Below, one piece after another: positions 1 through 12,218 of a DNA stretch of 64,000 nt; positions within the stretch are counted from its first letter, which is position 1, and each line of letters opens with the position of its first letter. The notes beneath the pieces are model-generated. The model had not been told where the DNA came from, made no database searches, and was given only the letters and a program-made list of their open reading frames with translations. This stretch comes from Hibiscus mutabilis (lineage: Eukaryota; Streptophyta; Magnoliopsida; Malvales; Malvaceae). Made by a program: the position numbers and the translations under genes. The stretch is taken from positions 28,347,099 to 28,411,098 of the forward strand of contig CM033728.1 of NCBI GenBank assembly GCA_019671005.1. Reading direction: 5' to 3'.

Positions 1-557
1 TTATCTTAGATAAATAAATATGCCATATCAATATATCACATATGCCATTTAATATTTCATGTCATTTACATAACTTTGATCAACATACATTTTCACTAAT
101 ATCAAGGTCGACTTCTCGCAAGTCTCCCTTATGTCATAAATATAAAATAAATAAAAATGCACACACTCATATCACATATATAATAAATAAGTAAAAATGC
201 GCTCACCTGGGCCATGCATGATATTAGCCTCACCGAGCTATTTCGATACTTTTTCCTTGTTTTCTTTTGGTATGGTACCCTTAGCCTCGTCAATAGCTGT
301 ACAGTACCATTTGAACATATATAACAATATTCATGTTAGATTTATAATCTAACATTGCTTAACTATACTATACTAGTATAATTATCTGAATATAAAATAT
401 TTCCAAATTTTTTTACTTTTTCCTTTAATAATGCCGAATTGTTCATTATGGTCCCTAGCGACCATTTTGCACATTTTGCAATTTATTCAAGCTCGAATCG
501 CAATTATTCAACAATTCCATCATTTTCACTAACTTTTATTCAATACCCCTTTTTTAC
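1..557 (-). mobile_element. LTR fragment of the D/B chromovirus type
   Basis: Read on the minus strand, this stretch follows the D LTR seen at about 58300-58720. It has the same order of words: a 'ggtcactaaagacc'-like block, an imperfect inverted word around 'gttagattt...aatctaac', 'gagcttagtgaggc', 'gtgagtgcattttta' and a 'gataagtcgacc'-like block. No start or end dinucleotides of the LTR are present, so it is a fragment that continues past the left edge of the window. The right limit is approximate, where the similarity fades. No coding capacity is visible. Confidence 0.55.
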
Positions 558-857
558 AGGTTTAGATTGCGTCTAGGACTATTGTGTCTAGGACTATTAC
601 CGTAGTGACAGCTGTCAAAAAGATAAGATCAATTGACAATGAGTTCGCAGTTAGTTACAACAACTTTTTTACAGACCTGATGTGGATGCAATAAATAGTC
701 ATTGTCGCCACAATAACAACTATTAGGATAAGGTAAAAGAATTATGAGTTGCCTATTAGTACAGTTGTCCTATTTGAAATTTTATTTAGAAAATATATGA
801 AAGACACCTATAAACACCCAATTGGAAAGTGATAAGGATATATGTACATATATTCTT
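558..857. other. Unassigned 300 bp between two LTR fragments
   Basis: I see no ORF, RNA gene or clear similarity to the other repeats of the window. The only visible structure is a short tandem duplication of 'gtctaggactatt' near 570-600. It may be the diverged continuation of either neighbouring LTR or a remnant of older sequence. Confidence 0.3.
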
Positions 858-3278
858 TGTAATGTCCTGAATTTGGGCCTAATAGTTAGCTAGGTAGATT
901 AGACAATTCAGGTGAATCGGATTAGTCGGTTCGATCTAGTTCTTGGAATTAAATCATAACAAATATTTTTAACACAAAATAAAATATGGAAAAATGGTGA
1001 AAAATACTTAGTTATTATTTCAAGGGTTTTGGTAAACTCAATTTGATAAAATAAGTTTTGAATTATGGACATTTTGTCCTAGTGACTAAAATGTAAAGTT
1101 TGGAAACTATTTTTGGTGACTAAATTGTAAAAGGGTCAAAACATAGAATCTTTAGGGAGGCATTAATCCAATTGGTTTATCAAGCTTTTTCCTTAATTTG
1201 GCTATTTTAAAATTCTTTTAAAAGTATTTAAACAACGGGATTAAAAGAGCGTTAATTAGTTTGTTTTTAGTGAGCCAAATTATTTTCTCACGTAACAACT
1301 TTTTCTCCCAATATTTTCTCTCAAATCCTCAGTCGCCAAACTACCTTTTCTTTTCTAAAAATCTTAGGAATCAATCTTTTCAATCATATTTTTGATTTCA
1401 ACACTTGATTCCTTTGTTCTACTTTGGATATTCTATTTCTACTTTGGAGATTTCATCAAAATCAAGCCAATTGAGGGGAGAAGTTTACCATTAGAGGTCA
1501 TTTTCATTTGTCTCCTCTATTAAAGGTTCTTTACTGAAACTCCCAAGTTCTTGATCCTTCAGAATCGATTTGTGTATGACTAAATCGAGATTTAATGGTT
1601 TACTGTTAATTTTGTTAAGAAATTTATTGGGTTTGGTTAATGATCCAAATCATTGCAATATTGATTGATTTAGATCATCGTTAAAGTGTATGTTGATGAT
1701 ATTTAATGGGATTTATAAAAGGAAACCTAAAACTAGTTGAATTTCTAATTTTCTAGGTTGTGAATAGTTAGTTTTTGAGGTGTTTGTGGTGTTAAAATGT
1801 TGCTGCAGGTATAAGATGAAGTTGCAAGTGTTTTTAGATGTTAATTGATGTTGATTAGATGTTCAAATCGTTGGCTTGTGGCTGGGCTTTGTTTAGGTTG
1901 TGTTTGGTGATGTTTTCGGTTATTTTAAGGAGGCACTTTATGGTTTTTGGTGAGGCGATGTTGGAAATTAATGTTGCTAGGATTATGGATGCATAATGAA
2001 GCATTAATCCTCTGTTATGATGTGAATAAAATGGGGCAGATCGATCCTACAGTGATTAGTGAAGGTTTGGAAGCGTTAGACGCATAGTTTCACATCAGCA
2101 AGTGAAGCTTTGTGTTGTCAATGAGTGGAAACGAGATTTACAGCCTTGTCAAGGTTTGAAAGTGATCTTTGGGAGTTTAGATTAAGCTTGAAACACTTTT
2201 CTAAGCTCAAAAGTAAGTATTAGATGATTACGCTCTCAATTTCGGTTTGGCGAAGTTGATTTTCTCATGCCTATGTTTATGATTTGATACCTATTGTTAT
2301 ATGCATGCTCTGGAAATAGATTATGATACAAATAATCTTATATTTATGAAATTTGAGCATGGTAAATGCTTTAAGAAAAGTATTTCAATGTTATGAAATG
2401 TATGGTTTGTTGCATTGGAAATTGGTTTAAACGATGCATATGAAAAACAGTGAGCTATCATGTTTAATATGAAATATATTGACAAGTGAAAATGATTAAA
2501 TGTTATTGAATATAGTTGGCATGCCATAGGGTTTAAAGTGCACTATAATAAGTCCCTTCATGTGTGTCGAGGGGTTGTGTTTGTACCGTATTCTCCACCA
2601 TGGGTACCTCAGTGGTCGAGGGGTTGTAATTGTACCATTTTCTCTCGCTGATGGGTATTATACATTGCAACCATCGAGGGGTTTATTATATCGTTTGATC
2701 TGGTTAAATGTATGGTTTAGTGGTCTAAGGAACCACTTGTGAAATCCATGTATCTGATGTGTTTTGATAAAGGAAAGAATTGGTTTTTGGGTCACTTTAA
2801 TGTCAATATATTAACTAATGTATCATGATGGATGAATAATGTTTCGTATAATGTGATTTATACATGTTTTGCTCGTTAAGCTTTTCTATTGGATGAATAA
2901 GTATGTGAAGGCATAAATTGAGCTTTTGCGTATGGGATTATGCATGAGATCCATGTTACATGTTCTGCATATGGTTTAATATGCATGTTTTGGAAAGGTA
3001 AAAAGGGCATGAGATGTTTTAGCATGAAATTGAAAATATGGTTTGACTGAATTGGTTTTAAATGCATTGATGAGTGTTTTTAAAGCGTCCCTCACTAGGC
3101 ATTATATGCTTACACTCTCTTTTCTCATCATTGCATAGAAGAGAGTTTTTGGGGCAGCAAGCGAGCAAGGAGGAATCCAAGAATCGATTTACTTCAAGTA
3201 TGGTTTTAATAAATGAATTTGTAGTAATAAAGGGGAATGTGACCAAGTTGTAATTGGGAGGGTTGTTTTCTTACTCCT
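858..3278 (+). mobile_element. LTR Z, left part (Tekay-like, interrupted by A1)
   Basis: It starts TGTAATGTCC and then gives 'ttgggcctaatagtt', the same opening plan as the A1 LTR at 3279. Later blocks also run parallel to A1: the 'gcattaatcctctgtta' block near 2000, the 'ggggttgt...gtacc' repeats near 2560-2690, and 'gagggcagcaagcaagg' near 3150. The sequence stops at about 90% of the way to the second of the two 'gtactga/cggtacg' blocks, exactly where A1 begins with TGTAACACC. The missing continuation resumes at about 34025. The ORFs at 2560-2742 and elsewhere are non-coding LTR sequence. Confidence 0.7.
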
Positions 3279-6200
3279 TGTAACACCCCAGTTTTGGGCC
3301 TAGTGGTTTGAGGCTTATTAGACGGTCCGGTGGACTGGGTTAGAGATTCGAGTCGAATTTGGGATCGTATATTTTTTGATAAGATAAAAATATGGAAAAT
3401 GGTTAAAATCATCTTTTAATATATGATTAATATTGGTGAAATCAATTTTGGAAAATAAGGTTTGGTGGTGTGACATTTTGGCTAGTGACCAAAATGCAAA
3501 TTTTGAAAACTGGTTTTAAAGGTGACTAAAATGAAAAGGGTCAAATTCTTAGAATCCTTAAGTAGCTATTTTTCCAAGTTTTTGCTGGTGATTTTTCCCT
3601 TCAATTAAATCATTTTAACATGTGTTTTAAAGGATAATAAAAAGAGATTTTAGATATTAAAGTTAGTTATTTGGTTTCAATGAAAATTGACGTAACTTTT
3701 CTCTCCACTTCTTTTGTGCCAAGCACTCATGTTTTCATCAAAAACCAGAGGTGAGAGATCAATTTTACTTAGATTCTTTATCTACAATTGATTATTTAAC
3801 TTTGATTTACAAAACCTCATTGAAATCTTGTGTTTTCCTAGCTTTAAACAAGCCAATTAAAGGAGAAATCACACAATAGGGGTAAGGTCCATGATCTCCT
3901 CTATTGAATGGTTCTTTATTGATATTCCCAAGTGTTTTATCCTTGATTTATAGTTTATAATCTGATTTTGTGTTTTTATATTGAATTAATTGATTTCATT
4001 TGGTGAAGTTGATGAAAAAAGAGAAAGTTTTGAATTTGATCTTTTTCTAGTGTTGAGGATTGATTTTAAACATATTTTGGATGTATTATGATGTTGTTAA
4101 GCTTATTTTAACAATGGAACCCGAAACTCTTGAATCTCTTATTGTTTAGGTTGTTGGATTGGTGTTTTTGTGAAGTTATGGTGGTTGTTTAGTTGCTGGA
4201 GGTGTTTGGATGAAATAATCCTATTTTTAAGTATTAATTGATGATGTTGAAGGTATCTATTGTTAGTTTGTGGCTGGGTTGTGTTTGGAAAGGATTAGAT
4301 GATGTTTTTGGTTGTTGTGGTTGGGTAATTGCGAGAAGATTGTGGAAGTCCATGTGAATTTGTTGTTGCAGTGTTTTGAATGCATTGAGATGCATTAATC
4401 CTCTGTTATAATGTAGTTAAAATAGGGGAGATGGATTCGGAAGTTATCGGTGAAGCTTTGGAGGCTTCGAACACTTATTTTCGTGTCGACAAATCGAGGC
4501 TTCATGTATTGGTGAGTGAGAACACGGATTCCAGCTTTGGAATGTTTTAAAGGTGGTTTATGGGAGTTTAAACTTATATTGATACGCTGGTTTGAACTCT
4601 GAAGTAAGTAAATATGGTTTTTCTCTCTCGGTCGTGCTAGATTGAAATGGTTTTATGCACTTGTTTTGGATTACATGTTACCTATTGTTTAAGCATGTTT
4701 TAAAGTATCTGAGATACTATTTTTGAGCATGAGATGTTGAAGGATGCACAGGGTAAGTGATCCTTGTAAGTATATGATTTATCCTTGTGGTTTAAAGCAT
4801 GGATTCTGCTTTGGAAAATGGTTTGGTTTTATGCTTGTTAAAAATAGTGATGTAAATGGTTAATTATATTGGCAAGTGATGTGGTTTTAAAATTGTTACC
4901 GAATATAGTTGGTCGGCCATAGGATTGATAGTGCACTATAATAAGTCACCTTGGATGTTGAGGGGTGTTATAAGGTGTACCGAATACTCCATCCCAGTAC
5001 CTTAATAGTCAAGGGGTTATATGGTACAGTAAACTCCCGTTAGTGGGTTATACATCTACTGATGAGTGGTGTTGAGAGGTTTATGTGGTATACTGAATAC
5101 TCAACCATGGGAGTCACAACGGTGGAGGGGTTTATGTGCACTGAAAACTCCCGTGTGGGAACCTTGTGTTGCCGGTGAGAATGTATGAAGTGTTGGGTAA
5201 ACACTTGTTGAATCCGTGTATTCGATGAACTATTTTGGTAAAGGAACTTGTTAATGATCACTTGTGAGCCAATATAATTGTTGATGTATCATTCGAAAGT
5301 TTATGTTGTTTAATGTGACTTATACATGTTTACTCTTTATGCTTTGCATATGGTGGTTATGTATGGGAAGGCTTAAATTGAGGTTTAGTAATGGAACTTG
5401 CTGTTGGTTAATGATACATGTTGTACGATTACTCTTTAAGCTTTGCATATGGTTGTTATGCATGGGAAGGCTAAAATTGAGGTATAGCAATGTAATTTGT
5501 TGTTGGAAATGATACATGTTGCAGATGGTTTAATACGTTGGTTTTTGAAGTTGAAAAGTGCATGGTTTTCAAGGAATGATGTTTCAATGGTAATGATTTA
5601 AATGATATTTAATGAATGATTGAAATGAGATTTCAATGTGTTGTTGAGAAATGGTTTTAAATGCATTGATGGTGTTTTGTTTTTGAGCATTCCTCACTAA
5701 GCCTAGTGTGATTACTCTCTCTTTGTCCATCGATGCAGAGAAATAAAAGCTTGGAGGGCAGCAAGAAGCAAGGGGTCTTGAAAGACTTGGTAACCAAAGT
5801 GTGTTTTTAGATTAGACTATAAGTAATAAGGGTAATGGGGGTTTTCGTTGTTGTTTGGGAGATGTTTTTGTTGAACTCCTTGTTTGAGCAAATTTGTTTG
5901 GTTGCCCTTGAGTTGTAAATGGCCTTTATAGTTCATTTTTGGTGATAATATAAAGTTTGGAGTTTTGCTTTAATGGTTTTCTAGGAAGTATGCCTATAGT
6001 TTTACGTTTGATGCAAGATGCCATGAATTGATGTTAAATATGTGATACTTGGCTGTGATTTGTTCCCTATTTATGTTTGATGTATGTTAGGATGTTTTGG
6101 TATGGTTGAATGTATGACAAACTAGCTAACAAAGACATTATAGGCCCATGCATACCGATACGCGGGAGACCGTGTCGGTACGGCTAGGCAAAAACAAGCT

Positions 6201-6893
6201 TGGCATTTCGATACGGGCTTGAGTGTATCGGTACAGCTAGGCAAAACAAGCTTGGCATTTCAGTACGGGTTTTAGTATACTGGTACGGACTTATGCTACT
6301 GGAACCTGCGTTTTGGAAATATAACCGAGTACCGAAACACCTCCATGCCTTATCGGTACGGGTGTTAAGGAAATTTAATCTGAACCTGGTTCTAGCTAGG
6401 TCTATGGAAACAGTATACAAAGTATCAAAACGGGGTAGTTTTATGTGAGTCACTGTATCGATACGGTTGTCTATTAATTCAGTTAATGTCATGGAAGTGA
6501 AGTTTTATTTTCTTTCATTGTGGTCCTTGAATCTTGTGGATGCAATTATATGAGTATGGATGATCGTTTTGAGCTGAATTTTAACATGTAAGCATGAAAT
6601 ATATTTAATTAAAGGTTGGTAACTTAAAATTGGGAAAAGTCCCTGTATATTGCTAAAATTGCAATTTGGTCCCTAAATTGCGTTTGTGTCCAATTGGATA
6701 TCGATTCGATACCCGGTTGAGATGAGTTCTTACCTGTAAATAGTATGTACATGTAGGAATTAATAATACATCTAGAAAAGATAAAAGAAAAAAATGGACA
6801 TGTTTTAGGTTTCATCTTCCCGGTTTACTTTGGTAAACCTAATGTAGCTTGTTCGGTTCAGTCTTGCTACTAGGCCAGGTCGAGGGGGTTACA
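3279..6893 (+). repeat. A1 5' LTR, 3615 bp
   Basis: The ends form the inverted repeat TGTAAC...GTTACA. The same sequence recurs at 30458-34024. It contains several internal tandem arrays: four related ~50-bp units with 'ggggtttatgtgg' and 'actcc' between 4955 and 5165, two ~103-bp units between 5322 and 5525, and two ~53-bp units between 6175 and 6285 carrying 'gctaggcaaaaacaagc'. A run of CG-containing palindromic words (cggtacgg, gtatcgatac) occupies 6155-6475. The ORFs seen here (for example 5303-5512) are translations of these repeats and are not genes. Confidence 0.9.
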
Positions 6894-6898
6894 TTTGG

Positions 6899-6911
6899 TG
6901 GTATCATAGCC
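6899..6911 (+). other. A1 primer-binding site (tRNA-iMet type)
   Basis: TGGTATCATAGCC lies 5 nt after the LTR end GTTACA. It differs by one base from TGGTATCAGAGCC, the sequence complementary to the 3' end of plant initiator Met tRNA, which primes minus-strand synthesis in many plant gypsy and copia elements. Confidence 0.85.
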
Positions 6912-7139
6912 AGGTTTAGGATAATTGGGAGTTGGTATAATTGATATGATGTTATTGTGTCTTGAACTCTGTTATCTGCTATGCACGGTGATTGTAAAAT
7001 GCACGTTGATTGTGCTATGCCATGTTGGGGGAAATTTTGGGAAACCCATTGCCTTATTATTATAGTCCGAAATGTTATGATTTTGAAATGAAAGTATTGG
7101 ATCCTTGCTTGAAGATGGCCTAATTATCTTTGTTTAGAA

Positions 7140-7629
7140 ATGATTATCATGCCTTAGAAAAGTGTTATGTTACGACCGAGAGGAGAAATGAGAACTAGCG
7201 TGATGTTGTTGCCTTTGGGCAGTGAGTTCAGGAGAGTGTTGTGTCTCCTGGGGTTTGTCACCCCGAAGCATGTACCACCTGTGCCGGTTGGGCCAGTGTT
7301 GGGTGATATGATGCTTCGATATAGGCCATGTTTTGAGCTTTTAAGCTATTGTTGCTGGAGAGCGTGTGTTTGCACCGACAGTTGGGCAAACGAGGTTGTC
7401 ATTAGAATATCCATGCAGTTTGGGAGGAGTTCAGTACCGTGGGTTGTCACTTGAGGCATCCGAGATAGGGATAGCCAATTTTATCCATGTTTGGACCAAA
7501 TAGGGTGTATTGGTACTCGTGAGCTGGGATGTGTTGAATCTCTGTTGCAAGGTGATGTTTTTAGTTGGTGGGAAATTGTATCTGTCGGCATGAAACCCAA
7601 TGATGTGTATTGGGAGTCTTTCCATGCTG
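7140..7629 (+). pseudogene. A1 gag relic, N-terminal part
   Basis: This is the beginning of the capsid-like Gag of A1. The stretch 7310-7629 matches gag of element J (minus strand, 52680-52985) almost word for word. The match includes 'gggttgtcacttgaggcatc' and 'gggatgtgttgaatc', followed by a tract for a Gag motif of the form L-Q-G-D-x-x-x-W-W. Frameshifts and stops break the frame; the longest open piece (7167-7454) does not follow the gag frame throughout. The gene is cut at 7629 by the insertion of solo LTR G, whose target duplication TTAGA follows directly. The rest continues at 26885. Confidence 0.65.
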
Positions 7630-7634
7630 TTAGA
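7630..7634. repeat. Target-site duplication of solo LTR G (left copy)
   Basis: TTAGA directly precedes TGTAACCC, the left end of G, and is repeated at 26880-26884 directly after GTTACA. Joining the two sides restores the gag word order seen in element J at the same point. Confidence 0.85.
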
Positions 7635-9303
7635 TGTAACCCTCTTGCCCTGGCCTAGACGCCCGACCAAACCAAGTGAGCTACATTAGGTTTATCGAGG
7701 CAAACTGGAGAAAGATTAGGAAAATGGTCCATTTTTTACTTTTATCTTCTCTAGATGCATATTATTAATCCTAAGTTATCATGATTGCAGCGGGTGAAAT
7801 TACAAATGAAACAGAACTTAGAAAGGCGACCAATTTCATACAATACATTTTAAGGACCAAAACATAAATCTGGTAAATTAAAGGACCAATACTGAAATTA
7901 GGGTTACCAATCCATAACTAAGTTCATTTCATGCAAGATCATGAAATTTCGTCGCAATTAGATCACCAAAGTACCCTCAATTTAACTTTCAAACATTTAG
8001 GGACCAAAATGTAAATTTGTAAAACTATAAGGACTTTCTTGAACTTTGATTTACCAATCTTCAATTAGTCTGGTTTCATGCATACATGTCAAATTTCAGC
8101 CTAAAATAACCATGCAAACTCATCCAATTGCATACACAACAACTAGGGACCAAACTACAAGTTTTCAAAGCTTAAATCGAACATATAACTAAAACAACGA
8201 CCCTTGGTGGTGGTACATGGGTTTTTGGATTGATACGGGGTCAAATTATATAGGAGGTTTCGAAACCTTCAAAACCAGGCCTCCAAAGCCTGACACCCGT
8301 ACCGGTACGAGTCCCCTCGTACCGCACCCTATAGCCAAAATTGGCCTACAGATTTCAAAACCAGGGGCTAGGTTTTAAAACCCCTGGGCCTGGGAAGAGG
8401 ATTTTGACTGGTTTTCAACCCTAAGACATCTCAAATATGTTCCACACATTGCATAAGCATCATACATCAACGAAGGCATAATTTTTACAACATTCAAACA
8501 TGCTAGGCACACAAACTTACAAGGTAGAATTATGCATTTACCTGTGGCCATGCTTCCTATAACCAACCATCTCAACATTCCAATAAGAGATTTAAGGCAT
8601 ATTACAACACAATAAGGAAACCAACAATCTACTTTTAACCATCAAAACATCATAGAATTATCAAGATATGGCAATCAACCAAGGCTAAATAGATGTATAC
8701 CTAGGCAAGCAACTAGCATCAACCATAAGCAAAGATCAACAACATGCTTATCAACATCAAACATTCATAAAAATCCAGCACTTCACATGCTTAAAAACCT
8801 TGGGAAAATAGAATTACAAATCCCAAAATATGGCGAACACATTGTCTTATTATCTGGAATCGTAAACCGAGTTCATACTCAAAGTAGACCTTGTCTTGCA
8901 TCGCTTTAAACCTTGCATTTGCATCGCCAAACTTCAATGCTTTGCATCATTAGGAAAAAGATAGTGTAAGCACACATGCTTAGTGAGGATGGTCTTAAAA
9001 CAATGATGCAATTAAAACCATTTGAAAACCAAACCACTTGTTCCCAAAACATGCTTAACAACCAAAGCATTTTTCCTTGTCTCCAACCGAGACATGCATA
9101 ACAATCCTTATGCAACATCATATACAAATTCGATGCTTAGATCCCAAAGCATTAAACCATTTTACCATGCTTAAATCCAAAAGCATTAAACCGTTTTACC
9201 TTGCTTAAATCCCAATGCATTAAATCATAAACCATGCTTAAATCCCAAAGCATTAAAATAGGTTCAACACATGAACTTCACATATATTGCCATTTATAGT
9301 GAT

Positions 9304-10919
9304 TGTTGCCTCTCCAAAAGTACTATATTTAACGCCAATCTTACAATGCTTTTGCTTGTTTTTAGGTACATTTAGTTGCGTTAAGATGTTAAAACCATGC
9401 ATTTACTTAAGGAGTTTAAAATTATGTCTATGTCAGTGTAAAGGGTTGTTTTGTTGGCAATTTTGCTGGTTTGGCATAGTATTTGGCACAGAAAAGCAGC
9501 GCATTAAGGAATGCCAGAGAGAATAACGAGTGTTGTTGGCACAGATGGACCAGACAATGCCAAGCATTGGTTGGAAGAAGAGAACTTAATACCATGCCAA
9601 GAACCCTTGGCAATGTCAGGCCGAAAAAATAGGACCAGATCAGGCTACGAAAAAATAGTATTTGATCAAACTCTACAAAATAGGATGGTGAAAAAATAGG
9701 ATGCCAAGTCTGTATGGAACAAATTGATTGAACGATGTCAACCTCGGCTACCAAAGGATCGACGACATATGACGTCAGCCCTAGTGAAAACATGATCAGC
9801 TTATCACCTTATCAGCTTATCACTTCAAATAAGGATAAGATGATCACATCCCTTATCCCTTGGCTCATTCAAATTTCAAGCGTGAAGGCTTATCCTAGGG
9901 CTTCTTCGCATGTCTATTTAAATAACGATCAAGCAAGCATTTAGAGGAACTTAGAGAGGATTTCATTGATGATTGGAAAAGGAAGGTTGCGTTGTTCGAC
10001 CAGCTAGACTGAGGGCATGGAGCCATTGAAGGGCTGCATCGAGAGACCTCCTTCTTGCCCATTCCCTTTGTTTAGTTATTTTTATTTTTTAATGATTATG
10101 TATTTTGAAAATGTTTATGGTTTTTCGGTTAAATCCCTCACCATGCACTAATTCAATAGTTGGTGGGGGATATTTGCGATGTTCTATGTTTCAATTTTTA
10201 ATAATAAATCTGCCTTTGGCATTGTTTTTCTATTCGGCATACTTTAATGTTTTCTAAATACTTTGCCAAGCGAGAGCTGGCACTGTTGGCCCATTTCTCC
10301 TCAATATCTTAACAGACTTGGGGTGGCAACGATTAAATTGTTGAATACTGAGGAGAGAAGCTTCAAGAGAAGTCGTTGAAGTAGATGAACTTACTTCGGG
10401 AGTGAAATCTACCCCTTAGAAGTATAGATTGGATCTTAATCAAATTGGTTTATTTAAAAGCATGCACTATAGAGATTAGGGGGTTTTACATGATCAATTT
10501 AGGGCAATGACCATCAAGAGAGGCTTTGCTAATTTTGAATCTGCTCGGCAAACAATGCTAAGACAGGTTATTATTGAAGGCTGGCACGACATGAATAGCG
10601 TGAAAACCAGGCATTCCCTGCCAATGCTCATCATTCTTTAAAGCACCTTCCTTGCCAACATCTTTACTTTACTTTTATTTCTTTTCTATTCAATTATTTT
10701 TGAATCCACTTCAAAACAAACAACTTTTTCTCAAGGAAAGTAACAATCAAAGCAATTGAATTCCAAGTCAATCTTTGTGGGATCGATACTCAGCTTAACT
10801 GTTGTATTATTTGCAGACCGTGTATACTTGCACGCAAGAGACTTATCTTGGCACTGTTTTATACTTATCCAATACATATATTTTGCCCTTTTTGCCAGCA
10901 TTCACTTAGAGAGTCTACA
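9304..10919 (+). repeat. E 5' LTR, 1616 bp
   Basis: It runs from TGTTGCCTCTCC to GAGTCTACA. The 3' LTR (TGTTACCTCTCC...GAGTCTACA) agrees at roughly nine of ten positions by eye, so the insertion is old. The end of the LTR has 'ctttgtgggatcgatactc' and 'gtgtatacttgcacgc', a conserved block also seen on the minus strand at the end of the F LTR. The small ORFs at 9428-9944 lie in this LTR and have no visible domain. Confidence 0.85.
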
Positions 10920-10925
10920 AGTTTT

Positions 10926-10940
10926 TGGCGCCGTTGTCAG
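10926..10940 (+). other. E primer-binding site, Athila type
   Basis: TGGCGCCGTTGTCAG begins 7 nt after the LTR end. The core TGGCGCCGTTGCC is the usual PBS of plant Athila and Tat elements and is usually assigned to an Asp tRNA. Confidence 0.85.
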
Positions 10941-11000
10941 TGATTGCGACATAATTTATTGCTTTAATTTGTACTTGTTTTTATTTTCATTTTACTAACT

Positions 11001-11746
11001 TTGTTTTTTTTAGCGTCAATTATTTTCTTTCTTTTTCAGGAATGCTATAAAAGAAGAGTATGGGCAGCCACATATGGTATGATGATGACTTCATTTTTCC
11101 CACTTATCACTACAAATATCCAACTCCAAGAGCGCTCCATAAGCAAAGATAATATGAAACGCATGAAGAGGATGCCTATACAACACTCTCGGCATAGATT
11201 TTTGAACTGAAAAACATGATTACATCAATGCAAGTGCCTAACAAGTTCAGCAAAAGGCAAGCAACACCCGTTGTTTGTGCATATTGTAGAGGATGCCACT
11301 TGTTTGACAATTGCCACTTCAACCCTAATTCCTATTATTACATGGGGCACTGTAATGTGAACAATCATTCCTGCTACAACTTTGACCAAGGATGGAACCA
11401 ACAGCAAAATAGATTTTGGAATAATCAAGACGACGATTATTTTTATGCATCTAACAACATTACTGCACCACCGGGCTTCAAACAAATGCCATCCCAAGGT
11501 AGCATTCTTCATGAGAAATCAGCGATAGATCTTTATAGATCCAACGGATCATTTGGCATGGCAGAATTGCCTTCAGAAATGCCAATGCACAATAATCCAC
11601 CTCAAGAGCAAACAAATTACATTGGAGACGCATTTGAAGAGGCCATGGATGCTATGAGAGGCTTGGAAGAACAAGTCGAGAGGCTTGCCAATGCTGTGAA
11701 TGGCATGCCTCAAGAGAATGAGATAGAGCTTCCAACAAGGCAGTAA
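11001..11746 (+). pseudogene. E gag relic, C-terminal half with CCHC knuckle
   Basis: The open piece at 11216-11746 (176 residues) has a nucleocapsid-like CAYCRGCHLFDNC (C-x2-C-x3-H-x4-C) at residues 21-33. An Asn/Gln-rich stretch with WNQQQNRFWNN and a PPGF motif follows, then a coiled-coil-like LEEQVERLANAVNG near the C-terminus. This order is that of the Athila Gag C-terminal half. The N-terminal capsid region expected upstream is missing: only about 280 nt separate the PBS from this ORF, with a short unrelated ORF at 11001-11210. The gene is therefore truncated by internal deletion, and it stops at 11746 before the next ORF. Confidence 0.65.
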
Positions 11747-12218
11747 AAGGTGGCAAACGCTTCGGTCAGTGGTAACAATCAGGATGCCATGGCAACGCTA
11801 CATCAACAAGCTGGCAATTTTCTTCCTCCATCTGCTCCTCAAGGAATTCAGAATCAACATTAGAGTACCAAGTTTTTCCTAACACACTTCCATCAAATAT
11901 TATGCTGATGAGGAGTATTCCACAACAGGTACATTGGACTCAATAGTGGTAATAGAGTGTGAGGAAAAATTTGAGGGCAAGGATCCTAAACACAACAACA
12001 TCAAGGCAAAGCTAGATAATATTGCCAAGTTTAATGATAGGACAAAAGGGGATTCTGAAGTTCCAAACTAAGAAGACGAATGCAATCAACCAATTATTTG
12101 CCAAGGAGAGAAATCACTGCCAGCATATGAACCTAAGGACGTAGAGAAAGAAGAGGCAGAGGCTGACGATGCCATACCACTATTTGATGCCAGACCTCCA
12201 GAAACTCTGCCATGTTAT
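11747..12218 (+). pseudogene. E broken reading frame between gag and the 228-residue ORF
   Basis: In the frame of the next ORF a charged reading frame can be followed back to about 11900. It contains YADEEYST and VVIECEEKFEGKDPK, then a single in-frame TAA near 12069, then further acidic sequence leading without a stop into the ORF at 12219. This suggests the original protein started well upstream of 12219 and was cut by a point stop. I do not recognise the protein. Confidence 0.4.

Noticed and set aside
5303..5512. ORFs on both strands in the A1 LTR (and 32486-32695 in the other LTR)
   Set aside because: They translate a two-unit tandem repeat (~103 bp) in a non-coding LTR; both strands are open because of the base composition, and no domain is visible.
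6899..6911. tRNA gene
   Set aside because: The match is only to the 3' end complement of initiator Met tRNA, i.e. a primer-binding site; no cloverleaf is present there or at the other PBS positions.
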